From contig JAUWLJ010000025.1 of NCBI GenBank assembly GCA_030613705.1, positions 1-12,039 of the forward strand: a stretch of 12,039 nt of DNA, given 5' to 3'. How positions within the stretch are numbered: the stretch's first letter is position 1; the number at the start of each line of letters is the position of its first letter. The position numbers and the translations under genes were made by a program. Below, one piece after another: positions 1 through 7,512 of this stretch. The notes under the pieces are model-generated. The model did no database searches and was not told the origin of the DNA. It was given only the letters and a program-made list of their open reading frames with translations. The DNA is from Chloroflexota bacterium (GTDB lineage Bacteria > Chloroflexota > Anaerolineae > Anaerolineales > UBA4823).

Positions 1-39
1 GGTGCGTCCTTGCCCGGAGTGTTGAAATAAAATAGAACT

Positions 40-112
40 GCCCCCGTACGTAATCGTACTGTGCTTTGGTATTCTAAACATAAGGTTGTGGGTTCGAATC
101 ACGCCGGGGGCG
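40..112 (+). pseudogene. Decayed tRNA-Arg (anticodon UCU)
   Basis: The ends match a tRNA-Arg(UCU). The acceptor stem GCCCCCG (40-46) pairs perfectly with CGGGGGC (105-111), G112 would be the discriminator, and GTGGGTTCGAATC (88-100) supplies the T arm. The anticodon TCT lies at 73-75, after T72 and before AA. The interior is damaged. The D stem at the canonical positions (49-52 against 61-64) forms no pairs, the anticodon stem TTGGT/ACATA has two mismatches of five, and the T stem has one mismatch (G91 against A101). No CCA is encoded (the bases after G112 are CCT). The D-arm segment can instead fold as GTACG-TAAT-CGTAC (46-59), but this uses an acceptor base. I read this as a tRNA pseudogene or a remnant left by recombination. 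A functional but odd tRNA is less likely. Confidence 0.6.
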
Positions 113-152
113 CCTGGGTGGGTGTAACGAGAATGAATTTCTATCTCTTCAG

Positions 153-184
153 CAAGGAGATCAAAGTGGAGTTTCCTCTCCTTG
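153..184 (+). promoter_or_regulatory. Leader hairpin that pairs a Shine-Dalgarno sequence
   Basis: CAAGGAGA (153-160) and TCTCCTTG (177-184) are exact reverse complements separated by 16 bases. The 5' arm contains AAGGAG (154-159), a strong ribosome-binding sequence placed six bases before a GTG at 166. Folding would therefore hide that site. No T run follows, so it is not an ordinary intrinsic terminator. Its place ahead of a peroxidase/heat-shock/Lon operon makes translational control, for example a temperature-sensitive hairpin, a reasonable but unproved idea. Confidence 0.35.
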
Positions 185-210
185 AAAGATTGGAGGAAAT
201 CCTGTGCTGA
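166..210 (+). CDS. Possible 14-codon leader peptide upstream of tpx
   Basis: A GTG at 166 follows AAGGAG with a six-base spacer and opens a 14-codon frame ending at TGA (208-210). The predicted peptide is MEFPLLERLEEILC. It ends 49 bases before the tpx start, and its ribosome-binding site is the 5' arm of the hairpin at 153-184. It lacks a run of one amino acid that would suggest classical attenuation. The only support is the quality of the initiation signal. It could equally be a chance frame in an untranslated leader. Confidence 0.25.
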   Translation: MEFPLLERLEEILC

Positions 211-259
211 CTTATTGTTGTTCCTCAACGAGGATATTGTTTTTACTTGGAGGCGTGGA

Positions 260-802
260 GTGAGTATTGAAAGAAAAGGGTTAATGGAATTCCGAGGCCA
301 GGAAGTGACTATTATCGGTGAAGATGTCAAAGTCGGGGAGCAGGCACCGGAATTTAGTGCTCTCACTATGGACTGGTCGTCGATGAATGTTCTAGAAAGC
401 ACGCAAGGGAAAGTGAGGATAATTGGCTCTCTGCCATCCTTGAGTACTGCGGTTTGCGATCGCGAGACGAGAAAGTTTAATATTGAAGCTTCATCCATGA
501 GCGAGGACATCGCGATCCTGATGGTTAGCATGGATTTACCTTTTACTCTCAGTCAGTGGTGTGCAGCAGCTGGCGTTGACCGGGTGATCACCCTCTCCGA
601 CCAGAGAGATGCGGAATTTGGGGAGAAGTTCGGGGTATTATTAAAAGAGCTGGGCATATTCCGAAGAGCGGTATTTGTGGTCGACCCGAATGGAAAGATC
701 GATTATGTCGAATACCTGCCAACATTAGGGGATGAGCCTGACTACGAGGCTGTTCTCGACGCAGCCCGGAAAGCATTGGTTTTGACTAGAAACATGGAGT
801 GA
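260..802 (+). CDS. tpx: Thiol peroxidase (Tpx-type peroxiredoxin)
   Basis: This is a 180-residue atypical 2-Cys peroxiredoxin that reduces hydrogen peroxide and organic peroxides with electrons from thioredoxin, in the cytoplasm. The peroxidatic cysteine is C66 in PSLSTAVC and the resolving cysteine is C101 in DLPFTLSQWC, at close to the spacing in E. coli Tpx. The end of the domain carries RAVFVVDPNGKIDYVEY and the family-typical EPDYEA. I chose GTG 260 because TTGGAGG (247-253) lies six bases upstream and the protein then begins MSIERKGLMEF, like other members. The open frame continues upstream to a TTG at 182, but that part has no family similarity. Two motif positions are unusual: the Asp before the active-site Thr is Ser (S62), and the resolving-Cys signature has Thr and Gln where Ala and Lys/Arg are usual. 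First gene of the plus-strand operon. Confidence 0.93.
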   Translation: MSIERKGLMEFRGQEVTIIGEDVKVGEQAPEFSALTMDWSSMNVLESTQGKVRIIGSLPSLSTAVCDRETRKFNIEASSMSEDIAILMVSMDLPFTLSQWCAAAGVDRVITLSDQRDAEFGEKFGVLLKELGIFRRAVFVVDPNGKIDYVEYLPTLGDEPDYEAVLDAARKALVLTRNME

Positions 803-807
803 GAACG

Positions 808-1233
808 ATGGAAGAGCTGGAACTTAAATCAGAGCCATTACAACCCCGCTGGTACAGCACAGATGAGTCCGAATCGTTAAGACAGGGATCTATCCTCTGG
901 AGAAATGGGGTTCGGTCTCATATCTGGCGACCGGCAACGGACGTCTATGAGACTGGCGACTCGATTGTTGTCAGGGTTGAGATTGCAGGTATGCAGGAAG
1001 AGGATTTCTCAATCTCGTTAACTGGCAGTCAATTGACTGTGCGGGGCAACCGTCCTGACATTCAAGAACGCCGTGCTTACCACCAGATGGAGATCTTCTT
1101 TGGAGAATTTACAACTGAAGTGGAGCTGCCAGGACCCGTGGTCTCCGACCAGGTTACCGCTGAGTATATCACCGGATTTCTGCGTTTAGTATTCCCGAAA
1201 GATCAACCCAAGAAGATCCGTGTAACCGAGTAA
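808..1233 (+). CDS. Small heat-shock protein, Hsp20/alpha-crystallin family
   Basis: A 141-residue ATP-independent holdase that binds unfolding proteins and passes them to ATP-driven chaperones. The alpha-crystallin domain spans about residues 40-133, starting at WRPATDVYETGD and ending in the family's GxL element as GFLRLVFPK (about 123-131). The tail has I137-R-V139, which fits the IxI/V motif that docks into a neighbouring subunit during oligomer assembly. The N-terminal arm is about 40 residues and polar. ATG 808 is preferred because GGAG (796-799) is eight bases upstream. A GTG at 799 overlapping the tpx stop would add three residues. The five-base gap to tpx indicates co-transcription. 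No CIRCE operator is visible upstream of the operon, so HrcA control is not supported here. Confidence 0.92.
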   Translation: MEELELKSEPLQPRWYSTDESESLRQGSILWRNGVRSHIWRPATDVYETGDSIVVRVEIAGMQEEDFSISLTGSQLTVRGNRPDIQERRAYHQMEIFFGEFTTEVELPGPVVSDQVTAEYITGFLRLVFPKDQPKKIRVTE

Positions 1234-1245
1234 ACGAAAAAAATA

Positions 1246-3828
1246 ATGCCCGCATCGCGTTGGAATCAAAGTATTATGGACCTGTTGAGTTGGTTTGACG
1301 ATCTTGAAGAGCTCCAAGAAGAATTTCTCTTCAGACCGATCACTCCTCGCGTCATTGATAAAGATGACCCGGAGCAAGGAGAGATCACCGATGAGGCTGA
1401 TCTGTACGAGCAGATCCCTCCTGAACTACCCATCCTGCCATTACGAGGTGTCGTTGTATACCCCCAGACTGCAGTGCCATTGACCATCGGTCAACCACGA
1501 TCTATCCGGTTGGTAGACGATGTGATGGCTGGAGAAGATCGATTGATCGGTCTGGTGGCATCGGAGGATCCGGAGCTGGATACACCTGAACCGGATGATC
1601 TGTATTCCGTTGGCACTGTGGCCAAGGTGCACCGCCTATTTCGGGCTCCGGATGGCACGATTCGACTGCTGGTACAGGGTTTAGCCCGGTTCCATCTTGG
1701 GAAATTCGTCCATCTAGATCCATATCTCAAGGCAAACATCGAACTTTTTCCAGAAGTTATGGAGGATGATCTTGAAGTGGAAGCATTGGCGAGAAATGCG
1801 CGTGATCAGTTTGAGCATATCGCCGAGATGATCCCTTCCATACCTCGCGAACTTGTAGCCTCAGTTGTTGGATTGGAAGATCCCTTACAAACAATCTACA
1901 CAATTTCAAATTTCCAGCGTATGGATATGAAAGATGCCCAGGAGCTTCTAGAGCTTGATCCAGTCCTAGAGAAGCTAAAAAAACTGGTCACGATTCTCAC
2001 CCGTGAGGTTGAGATGCTGGAGATCGGTCAGAAAATACAAAATGAGGCACGTTCTGAAATTGATAAAGTCCAACGTGAGTACTTCCTGCGGGAACAATTG
2101 AAAGCCATTCAACGTGAGCTGGGTGAAGCAGACGAACAAACCGTAGAAACGGAAGAGTTCCGGCAAAAGATTGAGAAAGCAGAAATGCCTGAGGAAGCCG
2201 AGAAGATGGCACGCAGGGAGCTCGATCGTCTTTCCCGCCTTCCCACAGCCGCTGCTGAATATGGAGTGATCCGAACTTATCTGGATTGGTTAGTCTCACT
2301 ACCCTGGTCGATTGCGACGAAAGACGATTTGGATATCTTACGGGCTCGGAAGGTACTGGACCATGATCATTTTGGGTTGGAGGATGTCAAAGAACGGATT
2401 CTAGAATACCTGGCAGTGCGAAAATTGAAACTTGAGCGCCAAGAGGAATTCGAAGCAGAAGAAAAAGTTGATGAAATTCGACGTATTCGAGAGGGTGTAA
2501 TCCTCTGCTTTGTTGGCCCTCCTGGGGTTGGAAAGACCTCCCTAGGACAATCGATCGCGCGAGCGATGGGAAGAAAATTCATTCGCATCTCATTGGGTGG
2601 TGTGCGTGACGAAGCAGAGATTCGCGGGCACCGCCGCACATACATCGGAGCCATGCCAGGGCGAATATTGCAGGCGATTCGTAGGGTAGAAACCAGAAAC
2701 CCAGTCTTCATGCTCGACGAAGTGGATAAGTTGACCTATGATTTTCATGGTGACCCCGCTTCGGCTCTATTAGAAGTGCTTGACCCGGAGCAAAATGTTG
2801 AATTCCGAGATCATTACCTGGAAGTTGGTTTCGATCTATCTCAGGTTATGTTCATCACAACCGCCAACCTGCTGGAACCAATCCCAGCTCCATTACGCGA
2901 TCGGATGGAGATCATCATGCTTTCCGGGTATATAGAGAGTGAGAAGATTGAGATCGCGAAGGGTTATTTAATTCCGCGCCAGCTGCGCGAGAATGGGTTG
3001 CGCCCCAAAGAAGTTTCCTTCACCCGGTCTGCGTTACAAACGATCATCCGCTCATACACCCGCGAAGCAGGGGTACGAAACCTGGAACGTGAGATCGGTG
3101 CGGTCAATCGCAAGGTCGTCACGCGGATTGCTGAAGGGGAAAAGAAGAAGTTTAAAATCAATCCTGAACTTGTGCGCGAGTTCTTGGGCAGGCCACAGTA
3201 CTTCGGTAATGAAGAGGTTGCTGAACGCACATCGATTCCTGGTGTTGCCACAGGCTTGGCATACACTCCATCAGGGGGGGATATACTCTTCATTGAGGCA
3301 ACTGGAATGCCAGGCAGTAAAGGGTTTCAGATGACTGGCTCCTTGGGAGAAGTGATGCAGGAGTCCGCAAAAGCCGCCTTATCTTATGTTCGCTCGAGAG
3401 CTAAGGATTTTTCCCTGAAACCCAATTTCTTCGACGAAACCGATATACACCTTCATGTTCCCAGCGGGGCTCAACCCAAGGATGGACCTTCGGCTGGGGT
3501 GACCATGGCGACTGCTCTGGTTTCCTTAATTTCAAAACGACCAGTCCGCGCCGATGTTGGGATGACCGGTGAGATCACGTTACGCGGGCAAGTTTTACCC
3601 GTCGGTGGAATTAAAGAAAAAGTCCTGGCTGCGCATCGCAGCGGTTTGAAAACTGTGGTTCTCCCAAAACGCAACGAGGCTGACTTGGAAGACTTGCCGA
3701 AAGAAGTGCGTAAAGGGATGAAATTTGTTTTCGTTGATACTGTTGGTCAGGTCATCGACGCAGCATTGGAACCTGTTTCAAAGAAGGATGAGAAGAAAAC
3801 AAAGCCAAAAAAATCCAGTGGGGATTAG
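1246..3828 (+). CDS. lon: ATP-dependent Lon protease (LonA type)
   Basis: An 860-residue AAA+ serine protease that degrades misfolded and regulatory proteins in the cytoplasm. The substrate-binding N domain begins at [14 protein letters not shown] (about residue 61), followed by a helical region rich in charged residues (about 250-330). The AAA+ module has Walker A GPPGVGKT (424-431) and Walker [10 protein letters not shown] with D491 and E492. The protease domain has the catalytic Ser S749 in KDGPSAG and Lys K792 in GGIKEK, 43 residues apart as in E. coli Lon, so it should be active. It is longer than E. coli Lon (784 residues) because of an acidic N-terminal extension of about 60 residues and a lysine-rich tail. 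The start is uncertain: ATG 1246 has no clear SD; ATG 1276 is an alternative with a weak GGAA. It lies 12 bases after hsp20 and 4 bases before the receiver gene. Confidence 0.97.
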   Translation: MPASRWNQSIMDLLSWFDDLEELQEEFLFRPITPRVIDKDDPEQGEITDEADLYEQIPPELPILPLRGVVVYPQTAVPLTIGQPRSIRLVDDVMAGEDRLIGLVASEDPELDTPEPDDLYSVGTVAKVHRLFRAPDGTIRLLVQGLARFHLGKFVHLDPYLKANIELFPEVMEDDLEVEALARNARDQFEHIAEMIPSIPRELVASVVGLEDPLQTIYTISNFQRMDMKDAQELLELDPVLEKLKKLVTILTREVEMLEIGQKIQNEARSEIDKVQREYFLREQLKAIQRELGEADEQTVETEEFRQKIEKAEMPEEAEKMARRELDRLSRLPTAAAEYGVIRTYLDWLVSLPWSIATKDDLDILRARKVLDHDHFGLEDVKERILEYLAVRKLKLERQEEFEAEEKVDEIRRIREGVILCFVGPPGVGKTSLGQSIARAMGRKFIRISLGGVRDEAEIRGHRRTYIGAMPGRILQAIRRVETRNPVFMLDEVDKLTYDFHGDPASALLEVLDPEQNVEFRDHYLEVGFDLSQVMFITTANLLEPIPAPLRDRMEIIMLSGYIESEKIEIAKGYLIPRQLRENGLRPKEVSFTRSALQTIIRSYTREAGVRNLEREIGAVNRKVVTRIAEGEKKKFKINPELVREFLGRPQYFGNEEVAERTSIPGVATGLAYTPSGGDILFIEATGMPGSKGFQMTGSLGEVMQESAKAALSYVRSRAKDFSLKPNFFDETDIHLHVPSGAQPKDGPSAGVTMATALVSLISKRPVRADVGMTGEITLRGQVLPVGGIKEKVLAAHRSGLKTVVLPKRNEADLEDLPKEVRKGMKFVFVDTVGQVIDAALEPVSKKDEKKTKPKKSSGD

Positions 3829-3832
3829 AAAT

Positions 3833-4195
3833 ATGCCGAAAGTTATGGTGATTGAAGATGATGCTAATATGTTCTCCTTGCTGCAAATGCTGTTGGAGAT
3901 CGAGGGGTATGATGTTGTCCTTTGGGAGGGGGCTGAGCATATCCAGGATACGATCGATTCACTTTGCCAGGAAAAACCAGATTTGATATTAATGGATGTA
4001 CACTTGCGCCATCTGAACGGATTTGACGTGTTACATTCTTTACGGAAAGAACCTGAATTAGATGGGGTGAGAGTATTGATTGCCTCGGGAGTCGAGATGA
4101 CAGATAGAAGTCAACAAGAAGGGGCAGATGGGTTTATTCTTAAGCCTTTTATGCCGGATGAGCTGATTGACAAAATACAACAAACATTAGGATAA
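3833..4195 (+). CDS. Single-domain response regulator (CheY-like receiver)
   Basis: A 120-residue protein consisting only of a receiver domain, which is phosphorylated by a histidine kinase and acts through partner binding. The acidic pocket is E8-D9-D10 in VIEDDAN, the phospho-acceptor is D55 in LILMDVHL, the switch Ser is S85 in LIASG, and the conserved Lys is K104 in LKPF. All needed residues are present and there is no output domain. ATG 3833 was chosen because it starts directly before the first beta strand and follows GGGG at about 3819-3822. The open frame extends further upstream, but only within the lon coding region. The gene is 4 bases after the lon stop and 9 bases before the PHP gene. 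No histidine kinase is in the window, so its partner and output are unknown. Confidence 0.92.
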   Translation: MPKVMVIEDDANMFSLLQMLLEIEGYDVVLWEGAEHIQDTIDSLCQEKPDLILMDVHLRHLNGFDVLHSLRKEPELDGVRVLIASGVEMTDRSQQEGADGFILKPFMPDELIDKIQQTLG

Positions 4196-4204
4196 GGGAT
4201 AAAA

Positions 4205-5953
4205 GTGGCAAAAAAACAATCACGCAGCTCGATGCAATGGCGGACAATGGATTTACACCTCCATACCCCCGCTTCAGTAGATTATCAGCAATCGGGCGTG
4301 ACATATTTAGAGATATTACAACGAGCAGAAGCGCGAGGATTAGATATCATCGCTTTCACCGATCATAATACCATCGCCGGTTACCGGCAGATGATGGAAG
4401 ATGTAGAGAAATTAGAGTTTTTGGAGAGCTCCGGTCGCTTGTTAGCTGACGAGCAAGCCCAATTGAAAGAATATCGTCGGTTATTTAAAAAGATATTGGT
4501 TTTAGCGGGTTTTGAATTCACGGCGACGTTTGGTTTTCATATCCTCGGTATTTTCCCGGAGGATAAACCCTTGCGTGAGATCGAACATATTTTGCTCAAT
4601 TTGAATATACCTGCCGAGCAGCTTGATTATGGTTCGGATACAGTTGGCGCCACCACAGACGTGATCGGCGCTTATCTTGCCATCGCTGAGGCAGGGGGAT
4701 TGGCGATCGCTGCGCATGCCAACTCAACTCATGGCGTCGCGATGAGGGGGTTCACATTTGGGGGGCAGACCAGGATCGCTTATACGCAAGATCCAAATCT
4801 GGATGCCTTGGAAGTTACTGATCTTGAGAAAAAGGGGCGCCGCACAACAGCTGCATTCTTCAGTGGCACGAAACCCGAGTACCCCCGGCGGATGCACTGC
4901 ATCCAAGGCTCTGACGCCCATCGCCTGATATCCGACAAGCAAAGGCAGAGCAATCTTGGAGTTGGTGATCGCCCGACGGATGTATTAATCACAGAGATTA
5001 GTTTCAGTGGATTGAAAGAGCTTTTCTCCAGCAATGACTTTTCAAGGACCAGGCCTCATCGTTTGAAGGCTGAGCCGGCATACGATTTCATTCGTACAGC
5101 GCGTGAAGAAGGCACCAATATCGTCCAAGATTTTCATGAGAGCTTATCTGTGCGAGGTGGTCGCTTATATGCAGTGATCGCCGATATCAGTGCATTCGCC
5201 AATACAAATGGTGGAACGCTTTTCCTGGGGCTCAGTGCAGATCCGCGAAAAGCTATCGCCGGCATATCGAATCTAGACCAAACAACCGCACAACTTGAAA
5301 AAGAGATTGGCAACCGGATCAGCCCCCATTTGCACTGCACAATTGATGTCCAAAAGACCGGTGGCAAGACGATTCTACGAGTACTTGTCCCGCGCGGGGA
5401 CGATCCCCCATATGTGGTGGACGATTATAAGATTTATGTGCGCACTGAATCCGAAACCAGCCAAGCTGTAAGAGATGAGATTGTCAGCTTAGTCCAGCGT
5501 GGTAAGAGCGATTCCATACAGCTAGCGGGAAAAACCGAAACCTTGAATGCTGGTGAAAGCAAGAAAGATCTAGCCTTACCAACGGATGAGAATGTTGAGT
5601 TAGCGCCGCGTACCGGTGTGGAGGTGGTTAGTGTGGAGGAACGGGATGGAGGTGGTTTCTACACGGTGAGAGATTTGCGGAACGGGAATGTAGTTAAGAA
5701 CGTGACATTAAAGTCATCTCGCCGGCTGTGGCACTATGCGCTTACCCAATACGCTCGTCTCCCCACAAACCTTGAGAATGCCGAAATCCATTGGCAGGGT
5801 GAATTCGGTTTGCTCCACCAAGGAAAACAGGGCAAACGCCCAAACTACGATCTCGTTCAGCGGACTCCTCAAGGATATCGGTACTACTTTGGCGTCACCG
5901 ATGATGGGATCCATGGTCCTTGGAAGCAATTGGTTGGTCAGGATGAGGAATGA
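4205..5953 (+). CDS. PHP-domain phosphoesterase fused to an AlbA_2/Schlafen-like domain
   Basis: A 582-residue protein of at least two recognisable parts. Residues about 13-280 form a PHP metal-dependent phosphoesterase with the metal ligands in place: H18 and H20 in DLHLHT, D53-H54 in FTDHN, E104 in GFEFT, H112 in FHILG, H171 in AAHANS, and D237 and H239 in GSDAHR. Residues about 300-447 resemble AlbA_2 (Schlafen AlbA): DFHESLS, then [16 protein letters not shown], ending near [16 protein letters not shown]. The usual FK of that family is FH here, so nuclease or nucleic-acid activity is uncertain. Residues about 475-582 are an unassigned region rich in aromatic and charged residues. Function is not known; phosphate-ester or nucleic-acid hydrolysis is inferred. 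GTG 4205 has AAGGGA overlapping the preceding stop codon. The gene sits between the receiver gene and the acetyltransferase, overlapping the latter by four bases (ATGA). Confidence 0.82.
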   Translation: MAKKQSRSSMQWRTMDLHLHTPASVDYQQSGVTYLEILQRAEARGLDIIAFTDHNTIAGYRQMMEDVEKLEFLESSGRLLADEQAQLKEYRRLFKKILVLAGFEFTATFGFHILGIFPEDKPLREIEHILLNLNIPAEQLDYGSDTVGATTDVIGAYLAIAEAGGLAIAAHANSTHGVAMRGFTFGGQTRIAYTQDPNLDALEVTDLEKKGRRTTAAFFSGTKPEYPRRMHCIQGSDAHRLISDKQRQSNLGVGDRPTDVLITEISFSGLKELFSSNDFSRTRPHRLKAEPAYDFIRTAREEGTNIVQDFHESLSVRGGRLYAVIADISAFANTNGGTLFLGLSADPRKAIAGISNLDQTTAQLEKEIGNRISPHLHCTIDVQKTGGKTILRVLVPRGDDPPYVVDDYKIYVRTESETSQAVRDEIVSLVQRGKSDSIQLAGKTETLNAGESKKDLALPTDENVELAPRTGVEVVSVEERDGGGFYTVRDLRNGNVVKNVTLKSSRRLWHYALTQYARLPTNLENAEIHWQGEFGLLHQGKQGKRPNYDLVQRTPQGYRYYFGVTDDGIHGPWKQLVGQDEE

Positions 5954-6378
5954 AAAAACCAGTTCACATCCGCCCCTTTCAAATTCCAGATGATTATGGA
6001 TCGGTCGTTGAGCTGTGGGATCATTCCGGTCCGGGCGTTCACAGAGGACGGTCGGATTCACTGGAAGAAATCGCCAAGAAACAAGGTAGAGATCCCGACC
6101 TATTCCTAGTCGCAGAACATCGTGGAAAGATCGTCGGGGCGGTGATGGGGGGATATGATGGTCGGCGAGCACTGGTTTATCACCTGGCAGTTAATGAAGA
6201 TCATCGCCAGCAAGGGATTGGGAAAGCTTTGATGGAGACCTTAGAAGAATTTTTGCGGGACAAAGGCTGCCTGCGGTCATATTTGCTGATCACAAAAGAT
6301 AACCCAGCCATCGAATTTTATGAGAAGCAAAGTTGGCAGCTCCTGGATTTATTCGTATTGGGAAAAGATCTTCAATAA
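5950..6378 (+). CDS. GNAT-family N-acetyltransferase, YpeA-like
   Basis: A 142-residue acetyltransferase that would transfer an acetyl group from acetyl-CoA to an amine. The acetyl-CoA binding motif A is HLAVNEDHRQQGIGKALM, with R86-x-x-G89-x-G91. Strand 4 carries VGAVMGGYDGRRA, close to the YpeA branch of the family, and the C-terminal NPAIEFYEKQSW matches the usual asparagine/tyrosine motif B. Substrate is unknown; similar proteins are often labelled RimI-like without evidence. Its ATG overlaps the stop of the PHP gene (ATGA), with AGGA six bases upstream, so the two are probably translationally coupled. Confidence 0.88.
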   Translation: MKKPVHIRPFQIPDDYGSVVELWDHSGPGVHRGRSDSLEEIAKKQGRDPDLFLVAEHRGKIVGAVMGGYDGRRALVYHLAVNEDHRQQGIGKALMETLEEFLRDKGCLRSYLLITKDNPAIEFYEKQSWQLLDLFVLGKDLQ

Positions 6379-6396
6379 ACGGAGGGGAGGAAATTC

Positions 6397-6900
6397 TTGC
6401 GCATTGGTATACTAACGGTATCGGATAGATCAGCACGGGGTGAGCGACCTGACCTCTCAGGTCCCGCGCTTGAGGAATTATTCAGCGAGCGAGGCTGGTC
6501 TGTTAACCGGGTGGAGATTGTTCCAGATGAGCTGCCATTATTGATGGACACTCTGGCAACCTGGGCTGATTCCGGGGAATTTGATATCATCCTTACTACA
6601 GGGGGCACGGGATTCAGCCCCAGGGATATCACCCCTGAAGCGACAATAAAAGTGGTCCATCGGGAGGCACCGGGATTAGCAGAAGCTATGAGGGCTGCCA
6701 GCCTGAACTTAACGCCGCATGCGATGATGTCCCGTGCTAGGGCAGGAATCAGAGGTCGTACATTGATAGTGAATTTGCCAGGGAGTCCAAGGGGTGCAGT
6801 CGAGAATCTTAATGTGGTTCTGCCAATTTTTGAACACGCTGTAGCACTGTTATCAGATGACCCAGGAGCAGAAGCTGGACACAGGCAGGCCAGCGAATGA
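6397..6900 (+). CDS. MogA/MoaB-family molybdenum cofactor biosynthesis protein
   Basis: A 167-residue protein of the MoaB/Mog family, which adenylylates molybdopterin to prepare it for metal insertion. The family's sites are present: TVSDR (7-11), the phosphate-binding TTGGTG (67-72), SPRDITPEAT (74-83) with D77, and the late loop NLPGSPRG (126-133). TTG 6397 is supported by an unusually strong purine-rich SD, GGAGGGGAGG (6381-6390), six bases upstream. It is closer to short MoaB/Mog proteins than to two-domain MoeA. No other molybdenum cofactor gene lies in the window, so its placement in this operon is not explained by pathway clustering. The C-terminus is polar and variable. Confidence 0.9.
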   Translation: MRIGILTVSDRSARGERPDLSGPALEELFSERGWSVNRVEIVPDELPLLMDTLATWADSGEFDIILTTGGTGFSPRDITPEATIKVVHREAPGLAEAMRAASLNLTPHAMMSRARAGIRGRTLIVNLPGSPRGAVENLNVVLPIFEHAVALLSDDPGAEAGHRQASE

Positions 6901-6918
6901 TTGGTAAGGAAGAGTCCT

Positions 6919-7512
6919 TTGGAACACTTACATAGCAAAGAATATCCGGATCCTCCGTCTGAAAATCCTGAACGGGGCAGTTTCAGGCGGTTTATTAAGG
7001 ATATCCTTGAAATTGCTTTTATTTCATTATTTCTATTTCTAAGCATTAACACCATATCGGCCCGCATCCGGGTTGAATCGGTCAGTATGCAACCGACCTT
7101 GTTTGCCGGAAATTTTGTGGTGGTAAATAAATTGTCTTACCGGTTTGGTGAACCCAGTAGGGGAGATATTATTGTATTTCGTTACCCACCGAATCCTGAA
7201 CTTGACCCATATATCAAACGGGTGATTGGTTTACCAGGTGAGCATGTTTTGGTTGAGGACGGAAAAGTTTATATAAATGGTGTGCGCATCTCCGAGCCCT
7301 ACCTGAAAACGCAAACTCAACAAGGAGGGGAGTGGACTGTACCGCAAGATGGACTATTCATGATGGGGGATAATCGCAATAATTCGTCCGATTCACGCGC
7401 CTGGGGTATGGTACCTCTGGAAAATGTGATCGGTAAAGCATTTATGGTCTACTGGCCCCCTGAGAAATGGGAGGTTCTCAGTATGTCCTATGCAGTCGCT
7501 GCAGAACCTTAA
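6919..7512 (+). CDS. lepB: Signal peptidase I
   Basis: A 197-residue membrane serine protease that removes signal peptides from exported proteins. A cytoplasmic N-terminus is followed by one transmembrane segment (about 28-48, ILEIAFISLFLFLSINTI). The catalytic Ser is S56 in ESVSMQPT and the general-base Lys is K100 in YIKRVIGLPG. The last conserved box, GDNRNNSSDSR, starts at about 150. All catalytic residues are present and the size is normal for a single-span enzyme. TTG 6919 is preferred because AAGGAAG (6906-6912) sits six bases upstream. A TTG at 6901, directly after the mog stop, would add six residues and has only a distant GCAGG. It is the last gene of the plus-strand run, and its TAA overlaps the stop of the convergent acyl-CoA dehydrogenase gene. 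Confidence 0.95.
   Translation: MEHLHSKEYPDPPSENPERGSFRRFIKDILEIAFISLFLFLSINTISARIRVESVSMQPTLFAGNFVVVNKLSYRFGEPSRGDIIVFRYPPNPELDPYIKRVIGLPGEHVLVEDGKVYINGVRISEPYLKTQTQQGGEWTVPQDGLFMMGDNRNNSSDSRAWGMVPLENVIGKAFMVYWPPEKWEVLSMSYAVAAEP

Noticed and set aside
182..259. Extension of tpx upstream to a TTG at 182
   Set aside because: The added 26 residues do not resemble any Tpx N-terminus, and the TTG lies inside the leader hairpin. GTG 260 has a good SD and gives the family-typical start.
113..259. CIRCE operator or classical -35/-10 promoter before tpx
   Set aside because: No TTAGCACTC-N9-GAGTGCTAA pattern is present, and candidate hexamer pairs such as TTGTTG/TATTGT have spacers that are too short.
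2367..2711. Minus-strand frame opposite the Lon AAA+ domain
   Set aside because: It is Arg/Ser-rich shadow sequence over a strongly conserved coding region.
6372..7067. Long minus-strand open frame opposite mog and lepB
   Set aside because: It is antisense to two genes with intact catalytic motifs, shows no domain, and is a codon-bias shadow.
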